The position numbers were made by a program, and so were the translations under genes. The notes beneath the pieces were generated by a model. That model saw only the letters and a list, made by a program, of their open reading frames with translations, was not told the origin of the DNA and did not search any database. A stretch of DNA of 6,464 nt from Chryseosolibacter sp044507115 (lineage in GTDB: Bacteria; Bacteroidota; Bacteroidia; Cytophagales; Cyclobacteriaceae), in NCBI GenBank assembly GCA_044507115.1, contig JBIQJZ010000213.1, positions 1 through 6,464 on the forward strand. Reading direction: 5' to 3'. Below, in pieces: positions 1 to 6,307 of this stretch; positions within the stretch are counted from its first letter, which is position 1; every line of letters starts with the position of its first letter.

Positions 1-262
1 ACTTTTGTCGCTGGCTCACGCTCGTCGCAGCTCCCGCCAGCATATTCTTGTCAACATCACACATGGCAACCACCTCGACGGGGGCTACCTGGATCAGGCG
101 GAAAAGATCGCTTTTGCCATACCAGCCAGTACCGATCAACCCGACGCGCAACGTCTGCTGCGGATGAATGATGTCAAGTCCGTAGGCTCCGAACGTTGTT
201 AGTGCAAGGGATGCAGTTGCGCCTTGAAGGAAACGGCGTCGGTTGATATTGAATTCGTTCAT
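1..262 (-). CDS. Gfo/Idh/MocA-family NAD(P)-dependent oxidoreductase, N-terminal part (runs off left edge)
   Basis: Reading the minus strand from an ATG at 262-260 gives 87 open codons to the window edge with no stop. The start MNEFNINRRRFLQGATASLA carries an RRxFL twin-arginine motif (residues 8-12) followed by a short hydrophobic stretch, so Tat export is likely. A Rossmann dinucleotide-binding segment follows: VGLIGTGWYGK at about 40-50 (GxGxxG) and VVAMCDVD at about 64-71, with the acidic residue that ends the second strand. This pattern is typical of the N-terminal NAD(P)-binding half of Gfo/Idh/MocA dehydrogenases, which usually act on sugars or cyclitols. The C-terminal substrate domain lies outside the window, so the substrate cannot be named. 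The gene lies downstream of the porin on the same strand across a 158-base gap, and a shared function with phosphate uptake is not evident. Confidence 0.85.
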   Translation of the reverse strand, partial: MNEFNINRRRFLQGATASLALTTFGAYGLDIIHPQQTLRVGLIGTGWYGKSDLFRLIQVAPVEVVAMCDVDKNMLAGAATSVSQRQK

Positions 263-420
263 GGAATCTGTCAGTTTGGTCAGGTGCCAGATGGCGATAG
301 AACATTCTAAATTAGGTGATATAACCCTTTCCGGCAAGCACAACCGGCTCTGGCGACCGGAACTTGTGAAGAGCGGTAAAGCATTCAGACGCGTATCACG
401 CGCGATGACCGAGAGCCGAC
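263..420. other. Intergenic spacer between porin and oxidoreductase genes
   Basis: This spacer separates two minus-strand genes and I see no coding frame of its own in it. Just after the porin stop, on the minus strand, there is a short perfect hairpin CGCGT-ATC-ACGCG (390-402) without a following T-run. That is too weak to call a terminator. Nearer the oxidoreductase there is a candidate promoter, listed separately. Confidence 0.6.
307..337 (-). promoter_or_regulatory. Candidate promoter for the oxidoreductase gene
   Basis: On the minus strand, TTG (337-335) is followed after 20 bases by TAATTTAG (314-307). The second element is one mismatch from the Bacteroidota -7 consensus TAnnTTTG, and the spacing suits a -33 TTG element. 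It sits about 45 bases upstream of the ATG at 262. The motifs are short and degenerate, so this is only a candidate. If real, it would make the oxidoreductase a separate transcription unit from the porin. Confidence 0.3.
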
Positions 421-1647
421 CTAGATCCCGAGTTCAATCTGAAAGAGGCCCGACCAGAATCCGCCATCCGCTGAATCGGTCCGCAGATCGGTAAAGTCTC
501 CGCGGATGATATTCGCCTGGATTTTCAGTCGGTGGCCAATGAGATATCGGGTCACACCAAACTCGAGTTGGCGGACTTGCGGTTCATCGATTTCCGGATG
601 AACCGGGTTAATAAGCTTCGTTGGAACGATCAAGGAGTACCGTCCAGCGATTTCGAAGTTATTGCGGAACAGGTAACTCAATTGCGATAGGTAGCCGCGA
701 CCGGTGAATACGTACCGGGCGCTTTCGTCTGCAGGCCCCGGTGTGATGGGGTCGTCAACCATTCGCTCCATATATTCGTTATACCATGCCCAACCGTTGT
801 ACTTCAGCAAAGCATCGACCTCGATCGTCTGGATCGACCGCGGGGCGAAAAGATCGTTGCCTCGCTGACCCGCGTCGCGTACGGCCCTGTCGTTGTAACT
901 GAACGTGCTGCCTACGGAAAGTTTTGGAAGTTCTTCGCGCTTCAGGTCGCCTTCGACATAGTCGTTGCCGTCGGTAAAGCTTCCGAATGGTAGCACCTCA
1001 ACGCGTCCGGTATAAGCAAGGCCGCTGTTCGAAGACAAAGAATTCCTGCCTTCACCCGAGGTGAGCGCACCCTTGAGACCAAAGTACTCGGTCTTCAGAT
1101 TTGCGAAAAAACCAAAGTCGCGATCAATATTGAATGTTGCATTCACCCGGGACCGGTCGACGAACTGCTGATCACCGGAGGAGATGACGCGTTGTCGGTT
1201 ACCGGGCAGTTTGGTCTGGCCAAGGCCGAGTTCCAGGCTTCTTGTGACTTGATAGCGAATGACCGCATCGCGAACCACGTTCGGGCTTGAATTGTAAACG
1301 GAATTCTTCGGGCCGGCCCAATCCATGTCGCCTCTTGAAAAGGAGAATTGGATATAATACGTAAGGCGTGGATCGTACATGAACCCTTCCATCTTGATCC
1401 GCAGTCGTCGCACGCGAAACTCAAACTCGTCTACGCCGGATTCATCGTCATTGGTGGTAAACGCGGCGCGGTTCTGCATTCGGAATTGTAGACCCAGAGA
1501 ATAGAGGCTATCGGCTGTGACTAGACCAAACCCTTTCTGCGGGCGGGTAAAGAACCGCACGGGTGCTGTATCCTGGCCAGAAACAAAGAGGGGAAACAGT
1601 AAGAAGAACAATACCAGATAGTGCACGGCATTCGACCGGTCGCTCAT
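421..1647 (-). CDS. Outer-membrane porin, phosphate-selective porin O/P (OprO/OprP) type
   Basis: The product is 408 residues from the ATG at 1647-1645. A longer reading from TTG at 1692 is possible, but the ATG gives a clean signal peptide: charged start, hydrophobic YLVLFFLLFPLFV at about 10-22, and likely cleavage after SG near residue 24. The rest alternates polar and hydrophobic residues with many aromatics, as in beta-barrel proteins. Segments such as LGLQFRMQNR (51-60), FRVRRLRIKMEGFMYDPRLTYYIQFS (77-102) and RDAVIRYQVTRSLELGLGQTKLP (126-148) match the phosphate-selective porin O/P family pattern as I know it. The protein ends LFQIELGI, an amphipathic strand whose last residue is Ile rather than the usual aromatic. 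The gene is transcribed divergently from pstS across a shared control region, which supports a role in phosphate passage through the outer membrane. Family assignment is fairly sure, but phosphate specificity is inferred from context. Confidence 0.82.
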   Translation of the reverse strand: MSDRSNAVHYLVLFFLLFPLFVSGQDTAPVRFFTRPQKGFGLVTADSLYSLGLQFRMQNRAAFTTNDDESGVDEFEFRVRRLRIKMEGFMYDPRLTYYIQFSFSRGDMDWAGPKNSVYNSSPNVVRDAVIRYQVTRSLELGLGQTKLPGNRQRVISSGDQQFVDRSRVNATFNIDRDFGFFANLKTEYFGLKGALTSGEGRNSLSSNSGLAYTGRVEVLPFGSFTDGNDYVEGDLKREELPKLSVGSTFSYNDRAVRDAGQRGNDLFAPRSIQTIEVDALLKYNGWAWYNEYMERMVDDPITPGPADESARYVFTGRGYLSQLSYLFRNNFEIAGRYSLIVPTKLINPVHPEIDEPQVRQLEFGVTRYLIGHRLKIQANIIRGDFTDLRTDSADGGFWSGLFQIELGI

Positions 1648-1726
1648 TTGTTTCAGGATTTTGGACGTGAATTCGGCGCAAAATAAGACCAATTTTTTGA
1701 TTAACGGCTCCGTGCGTACCGAAGCG

Positions 1727-1774
1727 TTAACAGTAAATTAACGTTGTGTTTACACAATTAACATAAACATAACA
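1727..1774 (+). promoter_or_regulatory. Pho-box-like array of TTAACA direct repeats
   Basis: Five related half-sites lie in 48 bases: TTAACA at 1727, TTAACG at 1738, TTTACA at 1749, TTAACA at 1758 and ATAACA at 1769. Successive spacings are 11, 11, 9 and 11 bases, so most half-sites lie on one helical face. PhoB/PhoP-family regulators bind direct repeats of about 6-8 bases with an 11-base period, and TTAACA-like half-sites resemble the Bacillus PhoP and cyanobacterial SphR sites. The array lies 80 bases from the porin start and 56 bases from the pstS start, so it could serve both genes. Binding by a PhoB-like protein is an inference. Confidence 0.65.
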
Positions 1775-1805
1775 TCGCTTGGAGGGTGCTTTCGCGCCGT
1801 GCACT

Positions 1806-1813
1806 TACTTTTG
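1806..1813 (+). promoter_or_regulatory. Candidate -7 promoter element for pstS
   Basis: TACTTTTG matches the Bacteroidota -7 consensus TAnnTTTG exactly and ends 17 bases before the pstS ATG, which would give a leader of only about a dozen bases. No good -33 TTTG is seen at the expected distance. That would fit a promoter depending on an activator bound at the Pho-like repeats just upstream, the nearest of which ends about 31 bases before this element. The motif is short, so chance occurrence is possible. Confidence 0.4.
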
Positions 1814-1830
1814 TGCAAAGCAGAATTCGT

Positions 1831-2713
1831 ATGAGAATCAGGCTATTGACGATGGTTGCCGCACTTTTCATGGCGGTGGGCTGTGGTCCGAAGAAGTCGG
1901 AGAGCGGCCTTACTGGTGCAGTGCGCGTGGACGGATCGAGCACTGTCTATCCGATCACGGAGGCGATCGCGGAGGAGTTTAGAATTGATGAACCAGGCGT
2001 TCGGGTGACCGTTGGTGTATCGGGGACAGGTGGCGGCTTCAACAAATTTAGCCGCGGTGAAGTCGATATTAATAATGCATCCCGACCAATTTCCAGTAAG
2101 GAAGCATCCGCGTGTCGGGAGAATGGTATTGAATTCGTGGGATTGAAAGTTGCGTACGATGGCCTAGTCGTTGTCGCGAACCCCGCAAATAAGTGGCTAA
2201 ACGAGGTATCGGTCGAAGAGCTAAAGAAAATATGGGAACCCGCGGCACAGGAGGAGATCACGCGGTGGCGTCAAGTAAATCCAGCCTGGCCGGATGAACC
2301 ATTCAGGTTGTACGGTCCAGGGATCGCTTCCGGTACCTACGACTACTTCACCGAAGCAGTGGTGGGAAAAAGCGGATCGAGTCGCGGTGATTTCACCGCA
2401 AGTGAAGATGATAATGTGCTTGTTCANNNNNNNNNNTGTAAGGACCGATGACGGCGTTGTGCTTCCTTCTGCCGAGACGGTTAAAGACGGTACTTATAAG
2501 CCCTTGTCGCGACCGGTGTTCGTGTATGTTTCAGATGTCGCGGCTGCTCGCCCCGAGGTTTCCGCATTCGTGGAATTCTACCTCGAAAATGCCTCGTTTT
2601 TGGTTGCCGATGTCGGATACATTCCGCTGACGGATGCGGAATACGATGTTGAAGGTGAAGCATTCAGAAAATTCCGATCATCGACGGCCGTAACGAAAGG
2701 GGAGGAACCGTGA
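1831..2713 (+). CDS. pstS: PstS phosphate-binding lipoprotein (interrupted by an assembly gap)
   Basis: Periplasmic phosphate-binding component of the Pst ABC importer. The ATG at 1831 gives a lipoprotein signal, MRIRLLTMVAALFMAVGC, with the lipid-bearing Cys at 18. A GTG at 1786 is in frame, but it would spoil the signal peptide and place the candidate promoter inside the gene. Family motifs follow in order: VDGSSTVYP (33-41), GVSGTGGGFNKFSRGEVDINNASRPI (62-87, with the conserved Ser, Thr and Asp of the anion site), YDGLVVVAN (109-117) and YGPGIASGTYDYFTEAV (161-177, with the Ser-Gly-Thr loop). At 2427 a run of 10 N begins. Upstream coding is in frame 1 and downstream coding in frame 2, where VRTDDGVVLPSAETVKDGTY leads into PLSRPVFVYV and the stop at 2711-2713. 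Together 289 residues are visible, and about 25-30 are probably missing, including the usual GxxGFFGYAY-like segment. The frame change reflects the placeholder gap, not evidence of a pseudogene. The stop overlaps the pstC start by 4 bases. Confidence 0.93.
2427..2436. other. Assembly gap (10 N) inside pstS
   Basis: Ten N bases are placed within pstS. For the two flanking reading frames to join, the true length must be a multiple of three, which 10 is not. By comparison with the family, the missing stretch should encode about 25-30 residues, that is about 75-90 bases. The run is therefore a fixed-size placeholder, and positions to its right are probably shifted relative to the real chromosome. 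Confidence 0.9.
2699..2706 (+). promoter_or_regulatory. Ribosome binding site deciding the pstC start
   Basis: GGGGAGGA lies inside the last codons of pstS, with GGAGG ending 4 bases before a GTG at 2710. It is the clearest Shine-Dalgarno site in the window; the other genes have none or only A-rich leaders. It supports GTG as the pstC start and suggests translational coupling with the end of pstS. Confidence 0.75.
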
Positions 2714-3588
2714 GACGCTCGGGCGAACTTGTAATTGAAAGAGTTCTCGCCCTGGCGGCGCTGCTCACGGTGTTGACAACTGCGGGAATAATCTGGGTGC
2801 TCGTGTCGGAGTCTTGGGGATTCTTTGCAACGGTACCGCTGAAGGACTTTCTTTTTGATAGCGAGTGGACACCGTTGTTCGCTGACAAGCACTACGGCAT
2901 TCTGCCGCTGCTCTCCGGAACATTGCTTACGACATTCATTGCGATTCTGACGGCGGTGCCGCTGGGTATTGTGATTGCCGTATATCTAAGTGAGTACGCA
3001 CGGCCGGGCTTCCGAAAGTCGTTGAAGCCGGCGCTGGAAGTACTCGCGGCTGTTCCGACCGTTGTGTATGGATTCTTTGCCCTTACTGTAGTCACCCCTT
3101 TTCTTCAAAACTTTATTCCGGGGCTCGGAAGTTTCAACGCCCTGTCAGCCGGACTCGTTATGGGCATCATGATCATCCCTGTGATATCATCCCTTAGTGA
3201 AGATGCGCTGTACGCGGTACCGAAATCCCTGCGCGAGGCATCCTACGGGATGGGCGCAACACGGTTTCAAACATCGTTTAAAGTGGTTGTACCCGCGGCA
3301 TCTTCCGGTATTATGGTGTCTGTCATTCTGGGGATCGCAAGGGCCGTCGGAGAAACAATGGTGGTGGCTATCGCGGCAGGGCAACAGCCCAACCTGACCT
3401 TCGATCCGAGAGAAGCAGTTGAAACGATAACCGCATATATTGTGCAGGTCAGCCTGGGAGATGTTCCGCACGGATCAATTGAATACAAGACGATCTTCGC
3501 CGCGGGTATTACACTGTTTGCCCTCACATTCTGCCTCAACAACCTCAGCTTCTGGCTTAAGAAACGATACCAGGAAAAATATGAGTAG
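2710..3588 (+). CDS. pstC: PstC phosphate ABC transporter permease
   Basis: One of the two inner-membrane permeases of the Pst importer, which with PstA forms the phosphate channel. It is 292 residues, a usual length. The GTG start is set by a strong ribosome binding site and a 4-base overlap (GTGA) with the pstS stop. Hydrophobic segments are seen at about 10-32, 66-92, 108-130, 146-165, 197-222 and 262-282, giving six membrane spans. The binding-protein-dependent permease motif (EAA loop) that docks on the ATPase is at about 176-197: EASYGMGATRFQTSF followed by VVPAAS. The conserved ARAVGETMVVAIAAG lies at about 210-224. The N-terminal stretch before span 2 (about 33-65) is the usual periplasmic loop. 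It reads with no frame damage, and its 3' end overlaps pstA by 8 bases. Confidence 0.96.
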   Translation: MRRSGELVIERVLALAALLTVLTTAGIIWVLVSESWGFFATVPLKDFLFDSEWTPLFADKHYGILPLLSGTLLTTFIAILTAVPLGIVIAVYLSEYARPGFRKSLKPALEVLAAVPTVVYGFFALTVVTPFLQNFIPGLGSFNALSAGLVMGIMIIPVISSLSEDALYAVPKSLREASYGMGATRFQTSFKVVVPAASSGIMVSVILGIARAVGETMVVAIAAGQQPNLTFDPREAVETITAYIVQVSLGDVPHGSIEYKTIFAAGITLFALTFCLNNLSFWLKKRYQEKYE

Positions 3589-4438
3589 TCTTCGCGTTAA
3601 CAGATGGATCGATACGGGCTTTAAATACGTTGGAATTACATGTACATTCCTCGGGATTGTTGTGCTACTGATATTTCTCGGCGACATTCTCATCACGGGG
3701 CTGACGCGGATTGACTGGGAGTTCCTCACGAACCTTCCGTCGAGGCGTCCACATCGCGCGGGCATTCTGACGGCTTGGACCGGTACGGCGTGGATACTTG
3801 GACTTACTGCATTGATCGCAATTCCAATAGGAATCGCCGCTGGCATTTATCTGCAGGAGTATGGACGACAAAACCGACTCGCCCGCATTATTGAACTGAA
3901 CATTGCTAATCTGGCGGGCGTGCCGTCGATCATCTACGGGCTACTGGGATTACAGATATTTGTTCGCACCTTGAAGATGGGAGGAAGCCTGCTTGCAGGT
4001 GCCTGTACGCTGGCGCTACTCGTTCTCCCTATCATTATTGTTTCCACGCGCGAGGCGATTAAGGCTGTGCCCGGATCGCTTCGGGAGGCATCGTATGGTA
4101 TGGGTGCGACCAAGTGGCAGACGGTTTGGCACCAGGTGCTGCCCGCAGCATCGGGTGGAATCCTGACCGGGATAATCCTGGCTCTGTCACGGGCCGTGGG
4201 GGAGACGGCGCCGCTGATCGTGATCGGAGCCCTTGCGTACGTACCGTTTGTGGCCGAGAGTCCGCTCGACGAGTTCACGGTGCTACCCATTCAGATATTC
4301 AATTGGGTGTCGCGCCCGCAGGAAGCGTTCCTCGTCAACGCGGCGGCGGGGATCATTGTATTGTTGACACTCACTTTTGCGATGAATGGTATTGCGGTGT
4401 ATTTGAGGAATCGCTGGCAGAAGAAAATAAGCTGGTAG
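3581..4438 (+). CDS. pstA: PstA phosphate ABC transporter permease
   Basis: Second inner-membrane permease of the Pst importer and partner of PstC. It is 285 residues from an ATG that overlaps the last 8 bases of pstC in another frame. Starts further upstream in the same frame lie inside pstC coding sequence and are not credible. Hydrophobic spans lie at about 17-40, 67-90, 108-128, 136-155, 191-222 and 252-275. The EAA loop EASYGMGATKWQTVWHQVLP (169-188) repeats the PstC loop EASYGMGAT exactly at its start, as expected of paralogous subunits that each contact one PstB. SRAVGETAPLIVIGA (203-217) and VPSIIYGLLGLQ (114-125) are family hallmarks. The overlap implies coupled translation and matched amounts of the two permeases. 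Confidence 0.96.
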   Translation: MSSLRVNRWIDTGFKYVGITCTFLGIVVLLIFLGDILITGLTRIDWEFLTNLPSRRPHRAGILTAWTGTAWILGLTALIAIPIGIAAGIYLQEYGRQNRLARIIELNIANLAGVPSIIYGLLGLQIFVRTLKMGGSLLAGACTLALLVLPIIIVSTREAIKAVPGSLREASYGMGATKWQTVWHQVLPAASGGILTGIILALSRAVGETAPLIVIGALAYVPFVAESPLDEFTVLPIQIFNWVSRPQEAFLVNAAAGIIVLLTLTFAMNGIAVYLRNRWQKKISW

Positions 4439-4480
4439 TGTCTTTTGTTGATTATAGGATATTTCGATAACCCACTTTTG

Positions 4481-5233
4481 ATGAAGCCAATCGAAGCCAA
4501 GAATGTCGATGTCTACTACGGTGAGAATCATGTGCTGAAAGACATCAGTATGTCTGTGAAGGAAAATACCGTCACTGCGTTCATCGGTCCTTCAGGTTGT
4601 GGGAAGTCAACTTTTTTGCGGACGCTAAACCGGATGAATGACTATATTGAGAGCTTTCGAAAGACCGGCCAGGTTCTCATCAATGGGAAAGAGATCTACG
4701 ACAAGAAGGTTCGGGTAGAGGACCTGCGTCGAAAAGTAGGGATGGTCTTTCAAAAGCCGAACCCGTTTCCAAAATCCATCTTCGACAATGTGGCCTACGG
4801 CCTGAGGATACACGGCGTGAGTGACAAGGGAGAGATCAACGAGCGGGTCGAGAAGTCGCTTAGGCAGTCCGCCCTCTGGGGCGAGGTAAAGGACAAACTT
4901 GATAAGCCTGCCTTGTCGCTGTCGGGTGGACAGCAACAACGGTTGTGCATCGCCCGGACGCTGGCTGTGAAACCTTCGATCATACTGATGGATGAACCCG
5001 CTTCTGCGCTGGATCCGATCTCGACCGCAAAGATCGAGGAACTTATTCAGGAACTGAAGGAGAAATACACGATCGTCATTGTCACTCACAACATGCAGCA
5101 GGCGGCACGTGTAAGTGATCGCACCGCGTTCTTCTACCTCGGTGAACTGATCGAGTACGACAAGACGTCCGTGCTTTTTACAAAACCTTCGAACAAACAG
5201 ACTGAAAACTACATCACGGGAAGATTCGGGTAG
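4481..5233 (+). CDS. pstB: PstB phosphate ABC transporter ATP-binding protein
   Basis: Cytoplasmic ATPase that powers the Pst importer as a dimer on PstC/PstA. It is 250 residues from the ATG at 4481, the normal family length; a TTG 36 bases upstream is in frame but adds nothing family-like. All ABC motifs are present: Walker A GPSGCGKST (36-44), Q-loop VFQKPNPFP (89-97), signature LSGGQQQR (147-154), Walker B IILMDEP (167-173), D-loop SALD (175-178) and switch His in VTHNMQQAARVSDR (201-214). The RMNDYIESFRKTGQV segment (51-65) and the ending TENYITGRFG are characteristic of PstB rather than other ABC ATPases. The gene follows pstA after a 42-base spacer with no evident terminator, so it should belong to the same transcript. 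Confidence 0.97.
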   Translation: MKPIEAKNVDVYYGENHVLKDISMSVKENTVTAFIGPSGCGKSTFLRTLNRMNDYIESFRKTGQVLINGKEIYDKKVRVEDLRRKVGMVFQKPNPFPKSIFDNVAYGLRIHGVSDKGEINERVEKSLRQSALWGEVKDKLDKPALSLSGGQQQRLCIARTLAVKPSIILMDEPASALDPISTAKIEELIQELKEKYTIVIVTHNMQQAARVSDRTAFFYLGELIEYDKTSVLFTKPSNKQTENYITGRFG

Positions 5234-5264
5234 CCCGTCCTCCGTGATGAGAAAAATACTAAAT

Positions 5265-5924
5265 ATGGCAGCAATCGAACAGGAACTTCAGGCGCTACGC
5301 GAGAATTTGCTTGACATGTTAAACATGGTTCGCGGGCAGATTGAACGGTGTATCCTCACCATATCGGAAAAGGACCTCGCGATAGCGGAAGAGATCATTG
5401 AAGATGAGCGCCGGATTAACGCGCAGGAACTGGCGATCGACCGCGATTGCGAGAACATTCTCGCGCTTCATACACCGGTGGCGACCGATCTGCGGCTCGT
5501 ACTCGCTACGTTGAAAATATCCAACGAACTGGAGCGAATCGCGGATGCAGCCAAGAGTCTCGCGAAAGTGCTGGTGAACTCCGACAAGAAGGAGCGGAAG
5601 TGGATGAAGGAGTTGAATATCCCCGAAATGCTTGAAGTACTATCCTCAATGCTGAAAGAAATGGGTGTCGCCTTAAAAAAGAACGATACGACACCGGCTC
5701 TCAAGGCGTCGAAAAAGGATGAAGAGCTGAATACTTACTTCAAACAATCGCTTAAAACTACCGCTACACTGATCGCCAAGCACCCCGATGATGTACTTCG
5801 GATACTGACACTGCTGCTAATGGTGCGCAACCTGGAACGATCCGGAGATCTCACCAAGAACATCGCGGAAGAAATCGTTTTCCACATGGAGGCGCGGGTC
5901 GTAAAACATAAGAAAAAGAAATGA
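5265..5924 (+). CDS. phoU: PhoU phosphate signalling regulator
   Basis: PhoU is a cytoplasmic, mostly helical protein that links the Pst transporter to the PhoR/PhoB two-component system and limits phosphate uptake. The 219-residue product from the ATG at 5265 begins MAAIEQELQALRENLLDMLN, like typical PhoU N-termini. In-frame starts at 5247 (ATG) and 5244 (GTG) would add 6-7 residues and cannot be excluded. The two PhoU repeats each carry their metal-binding signature: NELERIADAAKSLAK (about 87-101) and RNLERSGDLTKNIAEEIVFH (188-207). LHTPVATDLRLVLATLKI (68-85) is also a conserved stretch. The protein ends in a lysine-rich tail, HKKKK. It is the last gene of the pst operon, 31 bases after pstB. 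No phoR or phoB lies within the window. Confidence 0.95.
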   Translation: MAAIEQELQALRENLLDMLNMVRGQIERCILTISEKDLAIAEEIIEDERRINAQELAIDRDCENILALHTPVATDLRLVLATLKISNELERIADAAKSLAKVLVNSDKKERKWMKELNIPEMLEVLSSMLKEMGVALKKNDTTPALKASKKDEELNTYFKQSLKTTATLIAKHPDDVLRILTLLLMVRNLERSGDLTKNIAEEIVFHMEARVVKHKKKK

Positions 5925-5953
5925 TGGCACGGTGTTTTTACTATACTTGGTGT

Positions 5954-6033
5954 TAGCCTTAAGGAGTGGCTGAAAGGCCTGAGAACACATCCACAAAACT
6001 TGATCTGGACAATACCAGCGAAAGGAAAGGCTA
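5954..6033 (+). promoter_or_regulatory. TPP riboswitch aptamer (THI element)
   Basis: The sequence carries the two hallmark TPP-binding segments: GGCCTGAGA (5977-5985), and TTGATCTGGACAATACCAGC (6000-6019), close to the consensus CCTGATCTGGATAATGCCAGCG. The helices are present. P1 is TAGCCTT (5954-5960) with AAGGCTA (6027-6033), a perfect 7-bp closing stem. GGC/GCC form a short P3 next to TGAGA, GGA pairs with TCC in P2, CTT (5999-6001) pairs with AAG (6022-6024) in P4, and CTGG/CCAG form P5. The P4 change from CCT/AGG to CTT/AAG is compensated on both sides, which argues for a functional fold. It begins 30 bases after the phoU stop. TATACTTG at 5942-5949 is a possible promoter -7 or -10 element, but no matching upstream element is seen. 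No thiamine gene follows in the window. Confidence 0.9.
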
Positions 6034-6036
6034 GCC

Positions 6037-6072
6037 AAAGCCCCCGGCCCCGTGTTGGGGGCTTTCGCTTTT
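6037..6072 (+). terminator. Intrinsic terminator / riboswitch expression platform
   Basis: AAAGCCCCC (6037-6045) pairs perfectly with GGGGGCTTT (6057-6065), and the stem can be extended inward by two G-U pairs and one C-G pair. It is followed by CGCTTTT, a somewhat interrupted T-run. It starts 4 bases after the aptamer's P1 stem, the standard place for a TPP-controlled terminator. The 3' arm and tail (CTTTCGCT, 6062-6069) are also perfectly complementary to AGCGAAAG (6017-6024) within the aptamer, giving an 8-bp antiterminator alternative. It may also end read-through transcripts from pst-phoU. Confidence 0.85.
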
Positions 6073-6307
6073 CCGGGATCCAGCGAAAATCCTTCCTCAG
6101 TTGTCCCCGTAACCCGTCAATTTTTTCCCCATATATACGCATTCGAGCGGCTATGACCCCGGCATGCTTTATGTCGCTGTGGTCGCATGATAGCAGAGAG
6201 AATAGTGTCGGAATCAACTTTCCGAACTCCGGACGGGCCTGTCGAGCGCGAATTGTATCGGTCGCCGCGAGTTCCCGCACCACTGCAGGTACGTTGCAGG
6301 CCGTTTC
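6073..6307. other. Intergenic region after the riboswitch, no gene seen
   Basis: I see no credible gene on either strand here. The plus-strand frames that are open carry arginine-rich, low-plausibility peptides. AGCGAAA (6082-6088) repeats part of the aptamer's antiterminator strand and can pair with TTTCGCT (6063-6069). A weak inverted repeat CTGCA-N7-TGCAG (6283-6299) lies just past the stop of the convergent gene and lacks a T-run. An AT-rich patch lies at about 6119-6137 with no recognisable promoter. Confidence 0.6.

Noticed and set aside
390..402. Hairpin CGCGT-ATC-ACGCG after the porin stop as a terminator
   Set aside because: The stem is only 5 bp and no T-run follows on the minus strand.
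1648..1692. Longer porin N-terminus from TTG at 1692
   Set aside because: It would place 15 extra residues ahead of a good signal peptide; the ATG at 1647 is the better start.
1786..1830. Longer PstS N-terminus from GTG at 1786 with GGAGG just before it
   Set aside because: GGAGG directly abuts the GTG with no proper spacing, and the extension would bury the lipoprotein signal and overlap the candidate -7 element; the ATG at 1831 is preferred.
2294..2713. A separate gene starting at 2294 in the other frame
   Set aside because: Its part before the gap is out of frame with clear PstS coding; only the part after the gap is real and it belongs to pstS.
3934..4290. Minus-strand open frames within pstA, and similar ones within pstC, pstB and phoU
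   Set aside because: They are antisense shadows of strongly conserved transporter genes and have no family features.
5735..6283. A 182-codon minus-strand open frame across the end of phoU and the riboswitch
   Set aside because: It is antisense to phoU, a clear family member, and to the riboswitch; the peptide has no recognisable motif and odd composition.
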